NCBI GenBank assembly: GCA_964020155.1
Contig: OZ026550.1
Location: 4,673,352 to 4,737,351 of the forward strand
DNA: 64,000 nucleotides
Direction: 5' to 3'
Source of the DNA: Chondrilla cf. caribensis
Lineage: Eukaryota; Porifera; Demospongiae; Chondrillida; Chondrillidae
Part shown: positions 43,879 through 53,244 of the stretch, piece by piece
Layout of the letters: the number at the start of each line of letters is the position of its first letter
How positions within the stretch are numbered: position 1 is the stretch's first letter
The notes under the pieces: generated by a model
Seen by the model: only the letters and a program-made list of their open reading frames with translations
What the model was told of the DNA's origin: nothing
Databases searched by the model: none
Program-made: the position numbers and the translations under genes

Positions 43879-45763
43879 CATTGATACTGGTCACTCATCT
43901 CTGATCATCCCAATAGGAAATATTCTGCTGGTGACATCAAGCTAGCCACAGTTGGAGCAGATCTGGTCATTGTGTGTTTGGGCACAGGGAGGAAGGTGGA
44001 GAGTGAAGGGAATGATAGAGGTGACATTGGTCTCCCAGGACAGCAACTCCTTCTGTTGCAAGATGCTGTCTCCTTCTCCAGTGAGTATGCACGTATGTTC
44101 CAGCTGATCATCATGTTATGTGGTTGACATCTACGTATACTACAGGGCGGTGTAATGTCCTCTGTATACAGACAGTCCAGTTGTACTATACAACATTCTC
44201 ACTGTACATAATATGGTCTAGTTGTACTATTATGTTGTTCTCACTGTACAGACAGTCCAGTTGTACTATACAATATCCTGCCTGTACAGATGGTCCAATT
44301 GTATTGTACAATGTTCTCCCTGTACAGATGGTCCAGTTGTACTATACAATATCCTGCCTGTACAGATGGTCCAATTGTATTGTACAATGTTCTCCCTGTA
44401 CAGATGGTCCAGTTGTACTATACAATATCCTGCCTGTACAGATGGTCCAATTGTATTGTACAATGTTCTCACTGTACAGATGGTCCAGTTGTACTATACA
44501 CTATCCTCACTGTACAGATGGTCCAGTTTTACTATACAATATTCTCATGTACAGATGGTCCAGTTGTACTATGTAAACAATGTTCATCCTGTACTGTCAG
44601 ACAGCCCAGTTGTATCATACAGTGTTTTGGCTGGTACAGATGGTCCCATTGTACTGTACAATGTTCTCCCTATACATACGTATGGTTCTATCCCATGTAC
44701 TTCACAGTTTTCCCCCCATACAGATGCTCCTGTCATTCTTGTGCTGTACAATGCCGGACCACTGGACATATCCTGGGCTATCACCAGCACTAATGTGAAG
44801 AGTATCATTGGAAGCTACTTTCCTGGACAGGTATCTCACTATTTCCCTCTGAAATAATTTGTTTTCTTTTTCCACAGGAGCAAGTTCCATTATACCGTAT
44901 ATGGGAAAATTTTCGCATTACAATTTTCACAAATGGCAGCAATTTTCTGAAAATTTTGTAACACGAAAATTTCCTTGTATACGGTATTATGCTAAGTGTG
45001 ACATGTATAATATAGTTACCACTCCCTTGGGGTGTGTGATTTTATTAATATTAAGGCTGTGATTGGCAAATTGATTATCTATGCATGAAAAACTGATTAA
45101 TTTATTTATTAATCACCAGAAGTAGTTAAGTGGGCGTAACCGGAAACCACTCCCACTCTACTAGGCTGATTAATCACCTATTAAACTTGATGAGGAGCCT
45201 TGAGTGGCTGTTCACATTTCAGATGGATGACTTCCTGTTACACTCACTTAATTACTTCCTGTGATTGAACCATTATCAGACTTGAGATGAAAATCACTTA
45301 ATTATTTGATTAATCAGTAATTATTGATTGTCTCAGCACTACTACTGTATAATACATTCAATAAAGTACTTATATTACATAATCAAGTGATTTTGCATTG
45401 TTGTACTTTCTCCATTTTTCACCTATGTACGTACTTCCACCATGTAGACTAGGTGCTGTTGTTGTATGTACTCCCGCCATTTCTCCTGTGTACTTTGACC
45501 TTGTAGACTGGTGGTACTGCTCTGGGTAAAGTGATCACTGGAGAGTACAATCCAGCGGGGAGATTGCCCAACACATGGCCTAAATCCCTCAGTGAAGTCC
45601 CTCCCATCACCAATTACACCATGGTTGGTAGGACGTATCGATATTCCACTTCTTCACCAATGTTCCCTTTTGGATATGGACTGTGAGTACTGGTGTGTCT
45701 GTGTGTATGGGTGGGTGGGTAGGTGGATGGGTGTGGTGTGTGTGTGTGGGTAGGTGGATGGGT

Positions 45764-45803
<40 letters not shown>

Positions 45804-45814
45804 GGTGGATGGGT

Positions 45815-45859
<45 letters not shown>

Positions 45860-46845
45860 GTGTGTGTTGTCATCCCATGTTGGATCTCTTGTGTAGATCT
45901 TTCACTACTTTCAAATACTCCGGACTGCAAGTACCAAGTACTATTTCAACTAAAAGTGACCTTGTTGTCAAGGTAACTGTCGAGAACACTGGAGCACATG
46001 ATGGAGATGAAGTGAGTGAGAATCGTAGTGTTAAGTGACGTTATTGTGAAACGATTTCATCGAAATCATTGTTGTCTCACCAGGTGGTCCAGGTGTACCT
46101 GAAGTGGTTGAATGCCACTGGTGTTCCCCAGCTCCAGTTGGCAGCTGTCCAGAGAACCTTCATCAGTACTGGTCAGAAGACAGAGGTCAGTCTGATATGA
46201 ACCTACCAGTCAGTGTATCTGGAACATATAGCCTACAGGGGTGGGGCTTTCATGAGAAGGATCTTTGCACCTGGAGTATGCATGTAGGGTAATAATTGAA
46301 CTATGGGTAGTCTGTTCATTTTGGAAGTTTCTTGATCAATTGTAACATTTTAATACATGCGCACACACACACATACACACACGCACGCACACGCACACAC
46401 ACACACACACACATACACGCGCACACGCATACACACACACACACACGCATGTACATGCACATGCATACACATGTACACACATACACACACACACATGCAT
46501 GTACATGCACAAACATGAATATTCAGTACAATGACGTACTCTTACGGAGTACATAATACCGTAACATGTATGTCTCTATGTACATAATATACCCCTTACA
46601 TACAATGGTACAATGTAATAATATTGATGGATATGGCACAATATTCTATTCAACCCTCACTGATGTTCCATACCCAGGTGACCCTGACTGTGCTCAACCG
46701 ATGGTTGTGTGTGTTGGATAAGGCCTACCACTGGGTGGTTGAACCCGGCACCATCACCGTGTTCGTGGGTGGGCAGCAACCCAACCAGACTCCAGCTGTA
46801 CCCTCCAATGTACTGCAAGCCAACGTGGAAGTTAATGCAGAGTAG
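30752..46845 (+). CDS. Secreted GH3 beta-xylosidase-like glycosidase, 20 exons
   Basis: Exons: 30752-30895, 31617-31686, 32658-32773, 33454-33522, 33669-33724, 33904-33952, 39576-39645, 40128-40320, 40778-40881, 41698-41834, 42263-42366, 42905-43037, 43114-43176, 43534-43625, 43917-44080, 44724-44830, 45507-45682, 45897-46011, 46084-46185, 46678-46845. Phases match at every junction: 2232 bp, 743 residues. An N-terminal hydrophobic signal ([14 protein letters not shown]) is followed by the GH3 N-domain: [15 protein letters not shown], then [26 protein letters not shown], and the nucleophile in VVSDQGAI (Asp about 286). The second GH3 domain ([54 protein letters not shown]) and a C-terminal FN3-like domain complete the fold. 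Order and length match plant/fungal family 3 beta-xylosidases. Likely role: secreted or lysosomal removal of xylosyl/arabinosyl residues from glycans; substrate unproven. Intron 6 hosts a collagen gene on the other strand. Confidence 0.93.
31181..31310. repeat. Tandem duplication of about 65 bp in GH3 intron 1
   Basis: actgctagttgtgaatgtag + tgacttaaggagag occurs twice, each followed by a diverged attgtgtggaggaga. Confidence 0.6.
32385..32613. mobile_element. Degenerate pogo/mariner-like MITE in GH3 intron 2
   Basis: The right end gtcctttgtggagaggttcc + actg matches the family at 13320-13501. The left end is eroded. A similar half-eroded copy lies at 26150-26318. Confidence 0.5.
32878..32971. 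repeat. (CA)n microsatellite in GH3 intron 3
   Basis: CA run with a gcacgcac interruption. Confidence 0.9.
33030..33145. repeat. Dispersed repeat (ggaagccactcccacc family), copy 2
   Basis: Shares ccatgggttcaattttgtac and the preceding 60 bp with 19500-19720. Confidence 0.6.
33225..33401. mobile_element. Pogo/mariner-like MITE, 177 bp, young-looking
   Basis: The terminal inverted repeats CAGTGAAACCTCGCTAATCC (left) and GGATTAGAGAGGTTTCACTG (right) differ at one position over 24 bp. TA flanks both ends. In GH3 intron 3. Confidence 0.8.
33741..33810. repeat. (GT)n microsatellite after GH3 exon 5
   Basis: Pure GT run starting about 16 bp after the exon 5 donor. Confidence 0.9.
34220..34800. 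repeat. 42-bp minisatellite in GH3 intron 6
   Basis: Unit gttgtacaactgtacggacc + tgtcaaccaaccactcagtc + ct, about 11 full copies, then truncated 21-bp units (ctgtacagacctgtcaatca) at the 3' end. 42 is divisible by 3, which explains the overlapping open frames on both strands. They are not genes. Confidence 0.9.
34860..34981. repeat. (CA)n microsatellite with periodic CG
   Basis: CA tract with CGCA at regular spacing. Confidence 0.88.
35121..35126 (-). promoter_or_regulatory. Polyadenylation signal AATAAA for the collagen gene
   Basis: TTTATT on the + strand, about 77 nt downstream of the collagen stop codon on the minus strand. Confidence 0.55.
35203..36649 (-). CDS. Short type II transmembrane collagen, nested in a GH3 intron
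   Basis: Two exons, 36394-36649 and 35203-35864, join in phase 1 across a clean GT-AG intron and give 305 residues (301 from the second Met at 36637). Residues about 17-42 are a single membrane segment preceded by basic residues (ESERRERF), so the C-terminus should be outside. A short coiled-coil-like stretch follows ([17 protein letters not shown]), then [19 protein letters not shown] (a possible basic cleavage site) and CTCPAG. About 55 Gly-X-Y triplets, rich in Pro and Lys/Arg, are interrupted at [15 protein letters not shown] and GYGRPG. The tail [14 protein letters not shown] has no NC1/C1q/C-propeptide. Membrane orientation, coiled coil and interrupted triplets resemble the MACIT group (types XIII, XXIII, XXV), but it is much shorter. 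Probable role: cell-surface or shed matrix adhesion. It lies wholly inside GH3 intron 6, antisense. Confidence 0.9.
36060..36315. repeat. 74-bp tandem array derived from a pogo-like MITE
   Basis: Unit gtccttactatagaggtttc + ctcaattcagaggtcatttt + atacactacagtactacact + gggacacagaatgg, about 3.5 copies. The unit equals the interior of the MITE at 10014-10188, so the interior was amplified in tandem. It lies in the intron of the collagen gene. Confidence 0.8.
38199..38358 (+). other. Exon-like open frame inside GH3 intron 6, no known identity
   Basis: After a good acceptor (cactgtttcag) a frame reads [20 protein letters not shown] then [20 protein letters not shown] then [12 protein letters not shown] and stops at TAG. 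Composition is protein-like rather than repeat-like. GH3 exon 6 joins exon 7 directly in the family order, so this is not needed for GH3. It may be a relic exon, an alternative terminal exon or chance. Confidence 0.25.
38400..38745. repeat. Tandem repeat of about 120 bp, three copies
   Basis: Each unit contains gtgtatgagctccaaggctt + ctgtgtgtcgcaacaaatgt and a downstream caacacacacatgaggatg segment. Confidence 0.7.
39055..39129. repeat. (GT)n microsatellite in GH3 intron 6
   Basis: GT run with gcgt interruptions. Confidence 0.85.
39650..39875. repeat. Degenerate 22-bp repeat after GH3 exon 7
   Basis: Units like caggaagtgagtgggtggaa + ta, about 9 copies. Many units contain gtgagt, so the array holds decoy splice donors next to the real exon 7 donor (39646). 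Confidence 0.7.
40405..40684. repeat. Compound (GT)n microsatellite in GH3 intron 8
   Basis: GT tracts with acgcgcgcgcgt and a duplicated interruption (gtacgtgtgtgtgcatgtgt + atgtacatg, twice). Confidence 0.9.
40915..41675. repeat. 30-bp minisatellite filling GH3 intron 9
   Basis: Unit ggtggtatcagtgtactagg + tggatgtcaa, about 25 copies with very few substitutions. It occupies nearly all of the intron, ending about 20 bp before the exon 10 acceptor. The 30-bp period makes open frames in several phases; none is a gene. Confidence 0.95.
41955..42105. repeat. 23-bp minisatellite in GH3 intron 10
   Basis: Unit ataatctcaaagcagctgtt + gct, about 6 copies. Confidence 0.85.
43182..43337. repeat. (GT)n microsatellite in GH3 intron 13
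   Basis: GT tract with interruptions, starting 6 bp after the exon 13 donor. Confidence 0.9.
43734..43876. repeat. (CA)n microsatellite in GH3 intron 14
   Basis: CA tract ending about 40 bp before the exon 15 acceptor. Confidence 0.9.
44165..44580. repeat. 38-bp minisatellite in GH3 intron 15
   Basis: Unit tgtacagatggtccagttgt + actatacaatatcctgcc, alternating with a gtattgtacaatgttctccc variant (two-unit higher-order repeat). About 10 copies, with degenerate copies to about 44700. Confidence 0.88.
44893..44986. mobile_element. Fold-back MITE with TACCGTATA ends (94 bp)
   Basis: Left taccgtatatgggaaaattt + tcg pairs with right cgaaaatttccttgtatacg + gta; the interior aattttcacaaa/ttctgaaaatt also pairs. 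In GH3 intron 16. Confidence 0.75.
45075..45330. repeat. Dispersed repeat (ggaagccactcccacc family), distant copy 3
   Basis: Shares ttaatcaccagaagtagttaag and ggaaaccactcccact, and is flanked by multiple attaatca motifs. Confidence 0.45.
45740..45868. repeat. (GT)n microsatellite with gtaggtggatggg interruptions, GH3 intron 17
   Basis: GT blocks separated by a recurrent gggtaggtggatgggtggt segment, ending about 30 bp before the exon 18 acceptor. Confidence 0.88.
46366..46495. repeat. (CA)n microsatellite in GH3 intron 19
   Basis: CA tract rich in gcac and acat variants. Confidence 0.85.
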
Positions 46846-47989
46846 AACAGCATTATCATTGATAGTATACATATACACATCTAATAATTGTATTATTACA
46901 TGATTGTAGTAATATTTCTAATTATAATATTTCCAATTATATACATGCCAGATCCACTTACATATATTATAATAATGTTAACACATATATAATTAATGAT
47001 ATATTATCATATTATGGTTGATGTAATTTCCTATTGTGATCATGTACGCACTTATGATATACTGGCCTATAACTAGCTATATTATATTATATAATATTGT
47101 ATAATTTAAATTGGACTTGATTGCATAATATTATATATATATATTATAGTACATGATATATGTAAAAGAAATGATTATAATAATATGATGCATATGAGTA
47201 TTAATGTCATGTAATTAATATTTATATAATAAGTATTATATTAATTTCGTACAATATAATATGACATATAATACTTGCAGTAAATGCGCGATGTGATAGG
47301 CAATTAGAGAAGAGGACGGCTGATGGGGAATGTGTTGAAAGTCATTCAATAATAACTATAGCTATAGGTCGGTATGTTGATAGGAGTTGTGGCGGTATAA
47401 CTACAGTACATGTACACGTACTAGCTGGTAGAAGGATAGGGAATACAGAAGACTACCTGATATATAGCTATACGTAAGTGTACTCCACCATACAGTTCAC
47501 ATACGTGGTGATGATGCCTTACCTCTTGACATACAACTGCCCTCATCCATACACGTTTCTTTACATTATTGTATACAGTATACGGTTTGAACGATCGCGA
47601 GACAAATCAAAGTTCGTGACAAACCTTCGAAGAAGCTGCAGAAGCTAGGGACACGTGTTCAATGACGTTGATCATTAAACAATAAGTGCCCTCGCAATCG
47701 TTTACTTTATAAGGTCTGTACATTGGGACTATGACAGTGGGTGGATTCCAGAGGATCAAATGAAGGTATTATGATGTGATCAAGAAAAGTGGTCACAATA
47801 GACATCTGTGACCATAGAGGTGGACTCATATGACATGAAATCAATCATCATTATTGAATAGTTTCGTTCAAAATACAAATAATACATTTACAGTAACAAA
47901 AATACAACAATAATTTCACATGTTTGAGAAGATACAGTTTGAATAGAAAATGTTACAAGTACATGTACATAAAGAGTGTACATTGAGAG
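46846..47989. other. Convergent intergenic spacer, 3' of GH3 and 3' of kinase-NHL gene A
   Basis: AT-rich up to about 47280. From about 47290 the sequence is homologous to 58511 onwards (start of the segmental duplication). I see no gene. Confidence 0.5.
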
Positions 47990-48951
47990 TTAAAACACTT
48001 GAATACGATGGTTATAATAATCAGCAATGTAAATCAAACCATCACTGGCTACTGATATACCAAAAGGATGATTAAATTGTCCTAATTCACTACCACATTC
48101 TCCAAATATATGGACTAAGTCACCTCCAGTGGTGTATATCATCACTTTGTGAGACATAAATGAACTAACAATAACATGTCCACAATCAGTGGCATCTATA
48201 CACCATGGCTTGTAAGTAGTGGTGAACTTTTTAATGAATTTACCATCTTTATCATATACACAAATTCTACAATTGTTAACATCAGTGATGAAGAGGAAGC
48301 CATCACTGGCAAAACATAGGTCTCTAGGACAATCAAAACATTCATCACCACTACCACGTGAACCAAAGGAAAACAGAAACTTTCCATTTACATCAAAAAC
48401 ACAAACACAGTGATTGGCACCATCACAGACATAAATGTGTCCATCCAGACTAATAGTGATACCATGGGGTTGGAATGTGGTACTTCCTCGGTCTATTGTA
48501 CGAACATGTTGTCCTTGTATGGTGAACATTTTAATGTTCCTACTGTTGGAATAGTCCGATACTAAAATGCTCTCTTGGTCATAGAATTTAACACCACGCA
48601 GACCACCATCAAGCTGATCCTTTCCTATAGTGCGCAGTAGGTCAGTGCTACTCTTGTCAAATACCTTGATGCAATTAAAAACACCAACAGCAATGTGGTT
48701 TCCTTTTATAGCTACACCCTGACACTGACCACCACATTTCAGTATCTTCTGACATTTTATATCTTCCCAGTTCCTTGGTGGCTTCTTCACAACCTGAAGG
48801 AAATAATCAAATAATACTACTAGACAGCTGATGATCATCAGCGGGGGCTAGCCTGAGCTTATACAGTGGCAATGGTTGCAGGAATTAGCAAAGTGTAGAT
48901 AAAATTATTGAATATATGTAACACATAATATGCTTATTAATTACATATAAA

Positions 48952-49016
<65 letters not shown>

Positions 49017-51382
49017 ATGTTCCTTGCCTGATATGCTTGTGATCACTCATATGTGTACGTGTGTAAGTACTATGAAAGTGAAAGTAAATATGTGAACACA
49101 TGATAAGTGCATAATGCATGTACTGTATGTACATCGAGACTCATCCTCTCTCATATACAAGCTTCAACACATGAATATGATGTACATACACACAGAAACA
49201 TGTCTGTCTGTACAGTACACTGACATACACTGTGCAATAGTGAAACATGTATGGTACAAGTCACGTAAAATATGACATAATATTATTGTGACGTAATAAT
49301 AATTGCATCGCAATGTTATTGTATAGAAATCATTAATATCGTAAAACAACTCGTAGTGGATTGTAATTCACTTGTAATGTAATTCTCTTGATGAAGAATG
49401 GAACTTTACTATTCATTTGCACTTTTGGCTCGTAGCAAAATTAGCTTAAAACGACCACAGTTGTCCTCCCATAATTTTTCCGTATAAGGACATCATCTCC
49501 GTTAGGTTATTGTAAATTTACTGTAATTTGCGATATGTCAAGGTTTCCTTAACCTGTACCATACATATAATATTGACCCACAGTACACACATGTACACAT
49601 TACATGATTGTAATAAGCATCCACAAAAGACACAAGGTACCTTCTCCTTAGGTATGGACATTCACCACATTCAGTATGTACTACATTACATCATCATAGG
49701 ACCACTCACACACATTACATACAAGTACACATTATACACAACAACATGTCAACAACAGGTCAAAACAAGGAGACACATGTAGTTGTGTCTGGTTGATGAT
49801 GCTATGTCTGGTACATAAGGGGACACATGAGAATGAGCTGTACGTGTAGAAGTTACACGCTGTGGAACCTAGTATGCCTGCACATCCATTCCAGCACATG
49901 AGTGTCCTCAGGCTGAGTGTGATGTAGTTTGTGGAGAAATTGTTACAATTCCACCAACCAGTGGCAATGTCACAGTGACTGTGGTAGAATGGGTGGGACT
50001 ATGTAAGACAACCCATTGAGTGAAGGAAAGGGATAATGAGTTGTGATGTAGGGTTTGATGGAAGAGAAGGATACAAATAAATGTGAACAACTCACAGGTT
50101 TAGCAGACAATGAGAGACTACTTTGAAGCTTTGGTTGAAGCTGATCTCGTTCACGACGAAGTTGATCATGTTCTTGTTGAAACTGATGTCGTTCCTGACG
50201 TAGTTGATCACGTTCTTGTTGAAGCCGTTGGTTTTCTTGAAGCAGTATGGCATACTGACGACTACTTTCTTCATCTTTATGTCGAAGTTCAACATCTTTC
50301 TGTTTGAGCTGGGCATCTTTTTGCTGTAGCAGGATATGCTGTTGTGTGAGTTCGGCATCCTTTTCTCTGAGCTGGGCATCTTTTTGACGAATGGAGTTCT
50401 CCTTGATGGTCAACTCTTGCTGGAAATGGTTTGAATCCTGACTGAGTTGTGCTGTACTTAAAGAAGGTGCAGGCACTCTAGGATGAGATTCTTCTATCTC
50501 TCTCATCTGGGTCACAAGATGGAAACTGGAAGGACGATGGTGTGGACGATTCTCCAAACAAGAACTAACAATTGGTAGAAACAGGTTGTTCTCTATCTGA
50601 TTGAACCGATTGAGATATTGCTCACGTCGTTGGAATTCTGTCAATGCTATCAACTTGTCACCTTCATATGTGGTGGGTGGACCTGGCTCGGGCCAGTCAT
50701 GGATCACCGTGGTGACAATCACATTCCCGTAAGAGAACACGTCCAACTTCTCATCATACTTTGGAGGGCTGTGAAGAGCCTCCGGTGGCATAAAGGCCTG
50801 GGTACCTTTAGCAGAAGATTTATGTGTCATCTTGGAGGGATCCATGGCTCGCGTCATACCAAAATCTGTCACTTTGGCTTGCAAGGAGACCTCATTTAGT
50901 AGGACATTATTTGGACTGAGGTCGTGGTGGACAAGGGGTGGACTGCGACTGTGGAGGTAGCTCAGAGCTTGAGCTACTTGACGAAGAACATAGATTTTGT
51001 CGGGAAGAACAAAGTTTTCTTTGGTGTGTTTCTCTAAATAGTGTCTAAGGCTTGTGTCCATTTTCTCCAGGATCAACATGGGGACACGAGACCCCGACAA
51101 GAAGTACACTCCGAGGAACTGGACGATATGAGGATGGATTAGTTTGGACCACGTCATGCATTCCTTCTCGAAATTATCAACGAACCGCTTGGCTCCGCCG
51201 GGAGAGTCATCTTCGAGGAGGATTTCGTGGAGCTGCTTAGCTGCACACGAGGTACCGACCCAGTTGACTTCTTTTACGGTGGCGTCCGATCCTTTCCCGA
51301 GAATCTTCCCCGTCACCTGGATGCCCGTTATCTCTAAGGAGGTGAACTGCTTGGAGAAGCTGGAAGGTTGGATTGACGACAT
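47990..51382 (-). CDS. TKL-like kinase / coiled-coil / NHL-propeller protein, copy A (two-exon model)
   Basis: Exon 1 is 50096-51382 and exon 2 is 47990-48793. Both borders are GT-AG and both phases are 0, giving 696 residues. Kinase landmarks: Gly loop GKGSDATV (29-36), Lys49 in CAAKQ, catalytic loop HHDLSPNN (152-159; Arg of HRD replaced by His), DFG (173-175) and MPPEAL in place of APE. All catalytic residues are present. A long charged coiled coil follows (REKDAELTQQHILLQQKDAQ and similar heptads to about 425). Exon 2 starts VVKKPPRNW and forms about six NHL blades (PHGITISLDGHIYVCDGANH, FGISVASDGLIYIADYYNHR). NHL propellers bind proteins or RNA. That both exons form one protein is inferred from phase and from conservation of the layout in copy B. 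They could instead be two genes, and an exon-like segment at 49908-49998 lies between. The start Met (51382) is chosen by match to copy B. Confidence 0.72.
48956..49014. repeat. (GT)n microsatellite in the kinase-NHL A intron
   Basis: Pure GT run; absent from copy B, where a LINE fragment lies nearby. Confidence 0.9.
49908..49998 (-). other. Possible alternative 3' exon of kinase gene A (conserved in B)
   Basis: A pyrimidine-rich acceptor (ccttcactcaatgggttgtc then ttacatag) is conserved in both copies (B: about 62070-62154). In one frame it reads VTVTLPLVGGIVTISPQTTS, but that frame is not in phase with the kinase donor. The in-phase frame reads SHPFYHSHCDIATGWW and stays open to about 49735. 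An alternative short tail for the kinase is possible; it could equally be conserved intron. Confidence 0.3.
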
Positions 51383-51459
51383 TGCCGAACTGATACAGAC
51401 GTTGAGATCTTCAATAAATGGCGTACAAAATATTAATACGTACAGTAGTCGAAGCACGA

Positions 51460-51498
51460 GTTATACCATAGATACTCCAACACATGGATTGGAAACTT
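51460..51498. repeat. Inverted repeat, left arm (partner 53207-53244)
   Basis: The segment containing catagatactccaacacatg + gattggaaact, about 80 bp upstream of the kinase A start codon, recurs inverted at 53207-53244. Confidence 0.75.
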
Positions 51499-51672
51499 CC
51501 GAATTTATATGGATAATTACGCGTATTATACTATAATAAATATCAACGTGATATAATAATAATAATATTATAATAGTATAATATATACTATAAATCCGTA
51601 AGCGTATACATACAAGTGTGCATTGGGCAACACATAAAACATAGATAGTGAGACTACGTTGAATAGACTGGA

Positions 51673-52510
51673 TTAAATTAAACTGTCACTGATAATAAGC
51701 TGATAGTTGGAGTCAATCTCAGATCTGTTGATGAAATGATGCTTGGAGGATCTTGATCCCCTGAAACACATGATGGTGGAACGAATCAATGCGAAACCGA
51801 TCTGACACCTGATAAAATTGATCATTTTGGAATAGCTTTGCGTTTTCTTAGTGGCCAATAGGGATGCAAGCCTCTTGTACATAGTGGAGGTTTCTTGACT
51901 CATTCCACCTTGTACGGAGAAAATGAGGGGTGTAAAGCAGCCATGTTCAATTTCACGGATTCTTTCCCCATATGCTCGTTTCTTCTGTCTTTCACATCTA
52001 TCATAGCAGCGGTCAAGGGGGAGGTTACGAAAGCTTTGGGCAAAAGGATTGAATACCTTAACGTCGAAAAAAGCCTTTTGCTTACGATCTCCCCAGAAAC
52101 CCATCGCTACAATGTCAGATCTGGCACCATCATCACTGTTAGCAGAGCTAGGCAGTTTTTCTCCTGAAAGGGGTGTGAGCTGAGGTTCCACGGCAACATT
52201 ATTGCAAACTTCTGTCAGAAGGTTGGCGGTGATGTCTCTCAACTCATTATGTCTAATGGTGGGAAAACCACCATTAGGGCAACTGAGGGTATGATCCAGA
52301 GAAAGCAGCTTTCCAGACACACAGTTAGAGGGGAGATGGATTAGTTTCCAGTTGTACCGGAGACACAGCGCGTCTCTGAATGCACTCTTGTGAAGGGCGA
52401 ATCCATGACGTTTGATGGGCAAGGCACTAAGCCAGGTTGAGCCACCTTTCTCTTTTGACAGTTCGATGCATTTCTGAAGTGGTTTGGACAGTTTGGTTTG
52501 AATTTTTTCA
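51673..52510 (-). pseudogene. 5'-truncated LINE retrotransposon, C-terminal endonuclease-like region
   Basis: About 275 open codons remain, ending at TAA near 51673; the 5' side breaks off at about 52510. Visible in order: SALPIKRHGFALHKSAFRD, ALCLRYNW, then a Cys/His cluster C-x9-H-x3-C running into GGFPTIRHNELRD, then ARSDIVAMGFWG and AFFDVKVFNP, then YKRLASLLATKK. A CCHC-type knuckle, an RH motif, then D..DxK is the signature of the restriction-enzyme-like endonuclease at the C-terminus of early-branching LINEs (R2/NeSL/CRE type). This block recurs in many cnidarian and sponge retroelement ORFs (recall). No reverse transcriptase domain remains. Clade assignment is tentative. Confidence 0.7.
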
Positions 52511-52527
52511 GACAGATATCAACGTAA

Positions 52528-53194
52528 TGGATTCATGCGTGTTGCAAAAGCGTGGGCGTACGTAAACTTCTTTTCATTTGGTTTCTCCCCTACAAAACTT
52601 CCATTAACCAAGTTTTCGCTTTAGTACGACCCGTTTTGTCATTCTCCACACAACGAGGCCAGATCATACGCTAATCATAACCTTTGTTACACATAACGGT
52701 AGTTAGGATGATCCTGATGATTTCGGAATTTGTTTGAATAGATTCACGAAGAGGGAGACCATTGGAAAGCTGATAACACTTTTCTAAGATGAAAGATGAC
52801 TGTATCCAACATAATATACACTTACAGATACTTTTTTCGAATCTTTAACGGATACTTTCGACGATTAAGCGTCTTTTCGGACGGTAAACTCTACAAATAG
52901 ATTCTACCGTGATCGAGGTCCGATCACCTCCGTTCACGTTTAAACCTTTCTAGGATATGTTCGCATTTCATAATAACCATAATCTAGACTGTTGTTATAC
53001 AGAATAGGATTAAAGGTTGCTCGATTTTCGTGGCCAGTGCTCTTTTTGTGACAAGCGGTATGCTGCCAATGACATCATCATAATGAATATAATTATCATC
53101 TCATATTATCGCGCACTAACTCTCCTCCTCTACAAACAAAATTTGTGCGGTCGATGACGTAACGAATATCTACGGTGCAACACGCATGAATCCA
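52528..53194. mobile_element. Putative TIR element, 667 bp, no coding capacity
   Basis: tggattcatgcgtgttgca at the left is exactly inverted at the right (tgcaacacgcatgaatcca). I see no clear target-site duplication. It directly abuts the LINE fragment. Confidence 0.5.
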
Positions 53195-53206
53195 TACGGT
53201 TGCGCG

Positions 53207-53244
53207 AGTTTCCAATCCATGTGTTGGAGTATCTATGGTTATAC
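53207..53244. repeat. Inverted repeat, right arm (partner 51460-51498)
   Basis: Near-exact inverted copy of the kinase A upstream segment, one or two changes. The two arms enclose the LINE fragment and the 667-bp TIR element. Confidence 0.75.

Larger units (their letters stand above)
47290..51382. repeat. Segmental duplication, copy A
   Basis: Homologous, in the same orientation, to 58511-63403. Matching landmarks: agaggacggctgatggggaa near the start, the NHL exon, caaggtaccttctccttagg in the intron and the kinase exon. Similarity stops about at the kinase start codon. Confidence 0.9.

Noticed and set aside
44118..44857. ORFs with repeated [14 protein letters not shown]
   Set aside because: A 38-bp minisatellite in GH3 intron 15. 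Only the stretch from 44724 is exonic.
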